A DNA stretch of 10,886 nucleotides. It comes from Candidatus Poseidoniaceae archaeon (GTDB lineage Archaea; Thermoplasmatota; Poseidoniia; Poseidoniales; Poseidoniaceae). The position numbers and the translations under genes are program-made. Location: contig JAQXFJ010000128.1 in NCBI GenBank assembly GCA_029250385.1, forward strand, positions 1 to 10,886, in the 5' to 3' direction. This document shows positions 6,754 to 10,886 of the stretch, one piece after another. How positions within the stretch are numbered: position 1 is the stretch's first letter; every line of letters starts with the position of its first letter. The notes under the pieces were generated by a model. The model searched no databases. It was not told the DNA's origin and worked only from the letters and a program-made list of their open reading frames with translations.

Positions 6754-8352
6754 ATGTCTCAACTAAATGATGGCTCAGGGCGCGCCCCGGTAGCTATTGT
6801 TAGGCCGACAACTTCAGTAACAAGTGGGGTTGCAGTCACTCAAAAACTGGTTTCTGCTTCAGTAGCATTTGGTAATTTGCTGAAAGGTACGTTCGGCCCA
6901 AACGGGCTTGACAAAATGCTTTACAAAACCAATGGCGAGACAGCAGTAACAAATGATGGAGCTAAAATTGTCGCTGAATTATTGGTTAAACACCCAGCGG
7001 CTAAAGCCTTCGTCCAGCTGGCGAAATCACAGGAAAACGCCTGTGGCGATGGTGTCACTGGATGCCTAATTTTTGCTAGTGAATTAATGCGTGAATCTGG
7101 TGTATTACTGGAGAAAGGTCTCCACCCCCTAGTATTAGTCAATGGTTTTAGAGAAGCCATGGATAAGACAATCCAAGTTTTGATGAATCATGCCGATGTG
7201 GTGAATATCACCGATGAAGGGATCCTCCAATCAGTCGCTAGAACAGCTATGACAGGCACGTCAGTAGAATCTGTGGGCAGGCAACTTGCAGATATTGTAG
7301 TAAAAGCAGCAATCCATGTAGCTAAGCAAAATGATGATTATTACTCAGTTAATATTGAACAAGTAAGAATGGCCAAGAAAGGGATAGGGAGTTTGTCCGA
7401 CACTACTCTGATAGAAGGAGTAATTATCGATAAAAATCTAGATTTGGAACGTTTACCACGTAATCTTTCAGCTGGCAAAGTAGTAGTGTTTTCTTGTCCT
7501 TTAGAAATAGAAAAGACCAGTTATGATTCAGAAATCGAAATATCAACGACCGAGCAATGGGTGTCTTTTATGGACGCCGAGGAAGCAATCCTTGAAACTA
7601 AAGCCCAGAGCATTATTGATAGCGGGGCGTCGATGGTATTCTGCGCTGAAACAATTGATTCAAAAATACTGCATCGGTTGGCAGATAACGATATATTTGC
7701 TCTTGCATCTATTGACAAAGCCGGTGCAGAAGATGTTGCACTTGCTACTGGGGCATTGATGATAGACCATATTGACGGGATTGATGAGAACACTCTAGGC
7801 TCTTTTGAATCAATGGTTGTAGAATCCTATGATAGTGATGAAGGGCGGAGAGATAGATTGTACTTACACGTGGGAGGCTCTTCGGGATTGACCACAATCG
7901 ACGTTTGTGGAGCAGGCGGTGTAGCAAGTGAGGAATTCGTTAGAGGGATTTATGATGCCCTGAATTCCGTTGCCAGTTCAATAGAGTCGGGTAGTGTACT
8001 GGTTGGTGGCGGTAATGCACACATTACTGCAGCATTGGCTATGAGGGAACATGCAGAATCAATTGCCGGAAGAGAGCGATTAGCCATCGAAGCATTTGCT
8101 AGATCTCTAGAAGCGGTACCTGCAACACTAATTGCCAACTCAGGAAATAATTTGCTTGATGGATTGCTCGAGTTACGCTCCATGGTGAGGAATAATTTAC
8201 CGGGTAGTGGAATTGATGCCGAGGGCAAACCGAGGCAACTAACCGACGTGTGGGAATGCTCCGACACAATATTGCATGGATTAGAGGCTGCATGCGAGAC
8301 TGCTTGCGGGCTATTGCGCGTTGACCAAGTTATTTCAGCGCGTGGCGATTAA
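6754..8352 (+). CDS. Divergent group II chaperonin (thermosome/CCT-like) subunit
   Basis: This 532-residue protein has the full group II chaperonin layout: equatorial, intermediate and apical domains, then intermediate and equatorial again. Family members form double-ring ATP-driven folding chambers in the cytosol. Visible motifs are GPNGLDKML (48-56), TNDGAKIV (66-73), HPAAK (80-84), GDGVTG (98-103), the apical entry EGVIIDKNLDLE (221-232), CPLEIEKTSYDSEIEI (248-263), IYDALN (399-404) and VGGGNAH (417-423). The acidic residues expected to act in ATP hydrolysis (Asp53, Asp99, Asp401) are kept. However, the phosphate loop usually GDGTTT reads GDGVTG, the usual DGATI reads DGAKI, GGGAxE reads GGGNAH, and the late GKI..M segment is altered. 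There is no Gly/Met-rich C-terminal tail. It is thus probably a specialised paralog rather than the main thermosome subunit. It lies 45 bases after the unknown gene; GAGG sits one base before ATG, too close for a normal ribosome site. Confidence 0.9.
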   Translation: MSQLNDGSGRAPVAIVRPTTSVTSGVAVTQKLVSASVAFGNLLKGTFGPNGLDKMLYKTNGETAVTNDGAKIVAELLVKHPAAKAFVQLAKSQENACGDGVTGCLIFASELMRESGVLLEKGLHPLVLVNGFREAMDKTIQVLMNHADVVNITDEGILQSVARTAMTGTSVESVGRQLADIVVKAAIHVAKQNDDYYSVNIEQVRMAKKGIGSLSDTTLIEGVIIDKNLDLERLPRNLSAGKVVVFSCPLEIEKTSYDSEIEISTTEQWVSFMDAEEAILETKAQSIIDSGASMVFCAETIDSKILHRLADNDIFALASIDKAGAEDVALATGALMIDHIDGIDENTLGSFESMVVESYDSDEGRRDRLYLHVGGSSGLTTIDVCGAGGVASEEFVRGIYDALNSVASSIESGSVLVGGGNAHITAALAMREHAESIAGRERLAIEAFARSLEAVPATLIANSGNNLLDGLLELRSMVRNNLPGSGIDAEGKPRQLTDVWECSDTILHGLEAACETACGLLRVDQVISARGD

Positions 8353-8408
8353 ATTACTCAGCGTTATGTTCATACGGCTCTTAGCAGACCACAACTTGGG
8401 TCGCCTCC

Positions 8409-10046
8409 ATGGAACAGTCACACAAACCTAGAGCCCTGTTGAGTGTATATGACAAAACAGGGATTGTTGATTTTGCTAAATCATTAGATGAACTAGGCTT
8501 CCAATTAATTTCAACTGGTGGCACTGCTAGGAAACTCAAGGATGCAGGTTTGTCAGTCATCAGCGTTTCAGATGTTACCGGTCACCCGGAAATCTTTGAT
8601 GGGCGAGTAAAATCCCTTCATCCAGCAATCCACGGGCCACTACTTGCTCGCCTAGAAAGCGAGGAGGATAGAGTTGGACTCGCAGAACTTGGTTATGGGC
8701 CAATAAACCTCGTTGCTTGTAATTTGTACCCGTTTAGTGAGGCAGCAAGCCAACAACCAAGACTCGACGATCCAGAATTATTGGAAATGATCGATATTGG
8801 TGGTCCAACAATGGTTAGGGCATCAGCCAAAAATCATCGTAATGTGATTATCGTTTGTAATCCAGTAAATTATTCCAAAGTAATTGCTGAACTCCAAGCT
8901 GCTGGGTCAAGTGACGCGGTATCTTCCCAATTTCGACAGAACTTAGCACTCGAAGCATTCGAACACACTGCGGGCTATGATAGTGCAATTTCAAGCGAGC
9001 TACACGCCCGATGGATTGGTCGGCCAGAGACTTTTGACGACAAGAGTGAACAAGAACAACGCCTACCTGCAGCATTACTTTCCTCAGCCCACAAAGTACA
9101 CAATCTTCGCTACGGAGAAAATGGTCACCAAGCGGCTGCTATGTACATAGACCCAAAAGAAACAGGCAAACATTCTACTCTAGTAACCGCTCATGTTGAA
9201 GGTGGTAAACAGATGTCTTACAATAATTACTCAGATGCAGATGCGACACTTCGACTTTGTCGCTCCCTTTCCACTGGAGAGTGGCCAAACACTCCTCATG
9301 CTTGCGTGATAGTCAAGCACAACAACCCCTGCGGTGCAGCCCTTGGCGAAACTCAGTTAGAGGCCTATGAGGCAGCATTGGCAAGCGATCCTGAATCGGC
9401 TTTCGGGTCTATTATATGTTTTAATGAGCCATTGGAATTATCCACTGCTAAAGCTATGGAACCATTATTTATTGAAGTATTAATGGCCCCAGATTACAAT
9501 CTCGAGGCAAAAGAATTTGTTATGCAGAAAAAGAATCGCCGAATTCTAACTATCGAATCACCAAATAACAGATTAGCGGCACTTGAGAGAATTTTAGTCA
9601 AGAAACCAATTGAAGGCGGCTGGATAGTACAAACCGAGGAAGCACCGATTATCGATTGGGATAAAGCGAAGGTAGTTACTAAAATACAACCAAGCCAAGC
9701 CGAATTAGACAGTATGAGGTTTGCTGTGAGAGTCTGTGAACAAGTCAAATCTAATGCTATTGTAATGGTCCAAGGCACCGCAACAGTTGGTATTGGCCCA
9801 GGACAAACTAGTCGTGTTGAAGCGGTCAGAATCGCAGCTCGAAGGGCTGGCCAGAGGGCTAAAGGTTCGGTACTTGCATCAGACGCATTTTTCCCTTTCA
9901 AAGATGGACTTGAGCAAGCAGCAGGTGCTGGGGCCTCAGCAATAGTTCAACCGGGTGGCTCGATTAGAGATCAAGAAGTTATTGACGCAGCAGATGCGCT
10001 TGGTGTTTCAATGCTGTTTACCGGGCACCGATTGTTTAGGCACTGA
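8409..10046 (+). CDS. purH: Bifunctional AICAR transformylase / IMP cyclohydrolase
   Basis: PurH carries out the last two steps of IMP synthesis: formylation of AICAR with 10-formyltetrahydrofolate, then ring closure of FAICAR to IMP. The 545 residues are slightly longer than the bacterial enzyme (about 510-530). The N-terminal cyclohydrolase (MGS-like) domain shows ALLSVYDKTGI (9-19), STGGTARKL (35-43), DGRVKSLHPAIHG (64-76), NLYPF (105-109) and DIGGPTMVRASAKN (129-142). The transformylase domain shows RYGENGHQ (234-241), SYNNYSDADA (270-279), the catalytic Lys303-His304 in VKHNNPCGA (302-310), KSNAIV (447-452), SDAFFPFKDG (491-500), QPGGSIRD (514-521) and a final FRH. RYGENPHQ is usual, so Gly239 replaces Pro. 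This is the two-domain fused form common in bacteria; many archaea use PurP and PurO instead. A 56-base gap separates it from the chaperonin, and purN follows after 50 bases. Confidence 0.97.
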   Translation: MEQSHKPRALLSVYDKTGIVDFAKSLDELGFQLISTGGTARKLKDAGLSVISVSDVTGHPEIFDGRVKSLHPAIHGPLLARLESEEDRVGLAELGYGPINLVACNLYPFSEAASQQPRLDDPELLEMIDIGGPTMVRASAKNHRNVIIVCNPVNYSKVIAELQAAGSSDAVSSQFRQNLALEAFEHTAGYDSAISSELHARWIGRPETFDDKSEQEQRLPAALLSSAHKVHNLRYGENGHQAAAMYIDPKETGKHSTLVTAHVEGGKQMSYNNYSDADATLRLCRSLSTGEWPNTPHACVIVKHNNPCGAALGETQLEAYEAALASDPESAFGSIICFNEPLELSTAKAMEPLFIEVLMAPDYNLEAKEFVMQKKNRRILTIESPNNRLAALERILVKKPIEGGWIVQTEEAPIIDWDKAKVVTKIQPSQAELDSMRFAVRVCEQVKSNAIVMVQGTATVGIGPGQTSRVEAVRIAARRAGQRAKGSVLASDAFFPFKDGLEQAAGAGASAIVQPGGSIRDQEVIDAADALGVSMLFTGHRLFRH

Positions 10047-10051
10047 GGGTT

Positions 10052-10078
10052 GAAGCAATCGAAGCAATCAAAGCAAAC
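10052..10078 (+). repeat. Nine-base tandem repeat between purH and purN
   Basis: GAAGCAATC occurs twice in tandem (10052-10060, 10061-10069), followed by the degenerate copy AAAGCAAAC (10070-10078, 7 of 9 matches). It lies wholly in the 50-base spacer just after the purH stop. It is probably a slippage product; no protein or structured RNA role is evident. Confidence 0.6.
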
Positions 10079-10096
10079 CAATGCCACCGAGGTAAC

Positions 10097-10744
10097 ATGG
10101 CAAATGCAACCGGCTTGGCAAGAGTTGGTACGCCAGAAGATCCCATAAGGTGTGCAATCTTTATCTCCGGTTCAGGTAGTGGTATGCAAGCCATGTTAAA
10201 TCATCAAAGTGATGCCAATTGTTCTCATTACACAGCCCTAGTTATCAGCAATAAACCTGAGGTAGAAGGTATTTCTCGGGCCCAAGAATTTGACATTCCC
10301 GTAGAGGTTGTAGAGGTTCAGTCAATTGAAGATAGGGTGCTTGCTAGACAACAACATGAATCAAAAGTCGAGACGTTATTACAGCAATACGAAGTTGAAC
10401 TAGTCATCCTAAGCGGTTACATGCGCCTATTAAGCGAACAATTCATCAATAATTGGGCTGGACAAATTGTCAATATTCACCCTTCACTATTGCCCGATTT
10501 TCCTGGTGCCCACGCTCACCGAGACGCGATCGCCGCAGGGGTTAGCAAATCTGGCTGTACGGTTCATTTTGTTGACGCTGGAATGGATACTGGAGAAATA
10601 ATTGCCCAATGTGAAGTTGAGGTACTGGAAAATGATACTGAATCGTCATTAGCAAACCGGATAAAATCCTTTGAACATATCCTCTATCCACTAGTCATCG
10701 ATGCGATTGTTACTGGTGATTACTCAAGTCTGAAGCTTGATTAA
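10097..10744 (+). CDS. purN: Phosphoribosylglycinamide formyltransferase (folate-dependent)
   Basis: PurN transfers a formyl group from 10-formyltetrahydrofolate to glycinamide ribonucleotide, an early step of purine synthesis. The 215 residues match the family, with about 16 extra residues before the first strand. Visible motifs are RCAIFISGSGSGMQAM (18-33, phosphate-binding loop), LVISNKPEVEG (48-58), ELVILSGYMRLLS (101-113), the catalytic NIHPSLLPDFPG (126-137, Asn126 and His128) and GCTVHFVDAGMDTGEIIAQ (153-171, Asp164 as the third catalytic residue). The loop usually ends GSN; here Gly29 stands where Asn normally contacts the substrate phosphate, a mild departure. GAGGT (10089-10093) three bases before ATG is a short-spaced ribosome site. 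It lies 50 bases after purH on the same strand, so co-expression of two formyl-folate-using purine enzymes is likely. Confidence 0.96.
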   Translation: MANATGLARVGTPEDPIRCAIFISGSGSGMQAMLNHQSDANCSHYTALVISNKPEVEGISRAQEFDIPVEVVEVQSIEDRVLARQQHESKVETLLQQYEVELVILSGYMRLLSEQFINNWAGQIVNIHPSLLPDFPGAHAHRDAIAAGVSKSGCTVHFVDAGMDTGEIIAQCEVEVLENDTESSLANRIKSFEHILYPLVIDAIVTGDYSSLKLD

Positions 10745-10759
10745 AATTAGTAAATTGGT

Positions 10760-10779
10760 CCGAAAAGTCGGGGTTTTCG
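10760..10779 (+). terminator. Possible weak terminator hairpin after purN
   Basis: CGAAAA (10761-10766) and TTTTCG (10774-10779) are perfect inverted repeats around a 7-base loop, and CCGA/TCGG (10760-10763, 10768-10771) offers an alternative small stem ending near a four-T run. It lies 16 bases after the purN stop. The stem is short and mostly A-T, so the call is tentative. Confidence 0.25.
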
Positions 10780-10886
10780 TAATTACAAAACTCACTAAAT
10801 AATTGGTTTATAGACTCTCCTTGCCAATTAATCAACGTCTTATTGGTTATTCTAGTCATTAGCGGCTGCCGTTGTTGTTGTTCATC

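Noticed and set aside
7950..8267. A minus-strand open frame of 105 codons inside the chaperonin gene
   Set aside because: It lies wholly within a confidently identified gene and is the expected antisense shadow of its codon pattern.
9494..9901. A minus-strand open frame of 135 codons inside purH
   Set aside because: It lies fully within conserved purH coding sequence and shows no family features of its own.
1..10886. tRNA or rRNA genes, CRISPR arrays, insertion sequences or att sites
   Set aside because: On reading through I saw no cloverleaf, no regularly spaced repeats with spacers, no transposase and no terminal inverted repeats. Genes fill nearly the whole window.

Overview
The window looks archaeal and most resembles a marine Thermoplasmatota genome, probably Marine Group II (Poseidoniales). 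This is an inference from gene content and signals; no marker gene here settles the taxonomy. The evidence is a group II (thermosome/CCT-type) chaperonin, an archaeal ATPase-KH protein of the COG1855 type, TATA-like AATAATA boxes 26-27 bases upstream of two start codons (as for leaderless archaeal mRNAs), and Shine-Dalgarno sites matching an AGGAGGTGAT consensus at internal operon genes. The DNA is fairly AT-rich, and all nine complete genes plus one 5'-truncated gene lie on the + strand and are tightly packed.

Layout. Positions 1-128 hold the acidic C-terminus of a gene that begins outside the window. A glycosyltransferase (169-1098) and a Gfo/Idh/MocA-type NAD(P)-dependent oxidoreductase (1106-2074) follow as a close pair, which suggests synthesis of a surface sugar or glycan. 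Next is a small four-helix membrane protein (2159-2527) with its own TATA-like box. It is followed by a P-loop ATPase with a C-terminal KH domain (2582-3928), related to archaeal PIN-ATPase-KH proteins but without the N-terminal PIN nuclease domain. A second promoter precedes a two-helix membrane protein with a long Glu/Ala-rich tail (4002-4655). Eleven bases later, behind a strong ribosome binding site, is a 680-residue protein that I do not recognise (4666-6708).

The last third carries a divergent group II chaperonin subunit (6754-8352) and two enzymes of de novo purine synthesis, purH (8409-10046) and purN (10097-10744). PurH performs the last two steps to IMP. PurN performs an earlier formyl transfer. 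Both use 10-formyltetrahydrofolate. The final 142 bases contain no convincing gene.

The best candidates for something undescribed are the membrane-protein/680-residue-protein pair at 4002-6708, the PIN-less ATPase-KH protein beside it, and the chaperonin paralog with altered residues in its nucleotide pocket.
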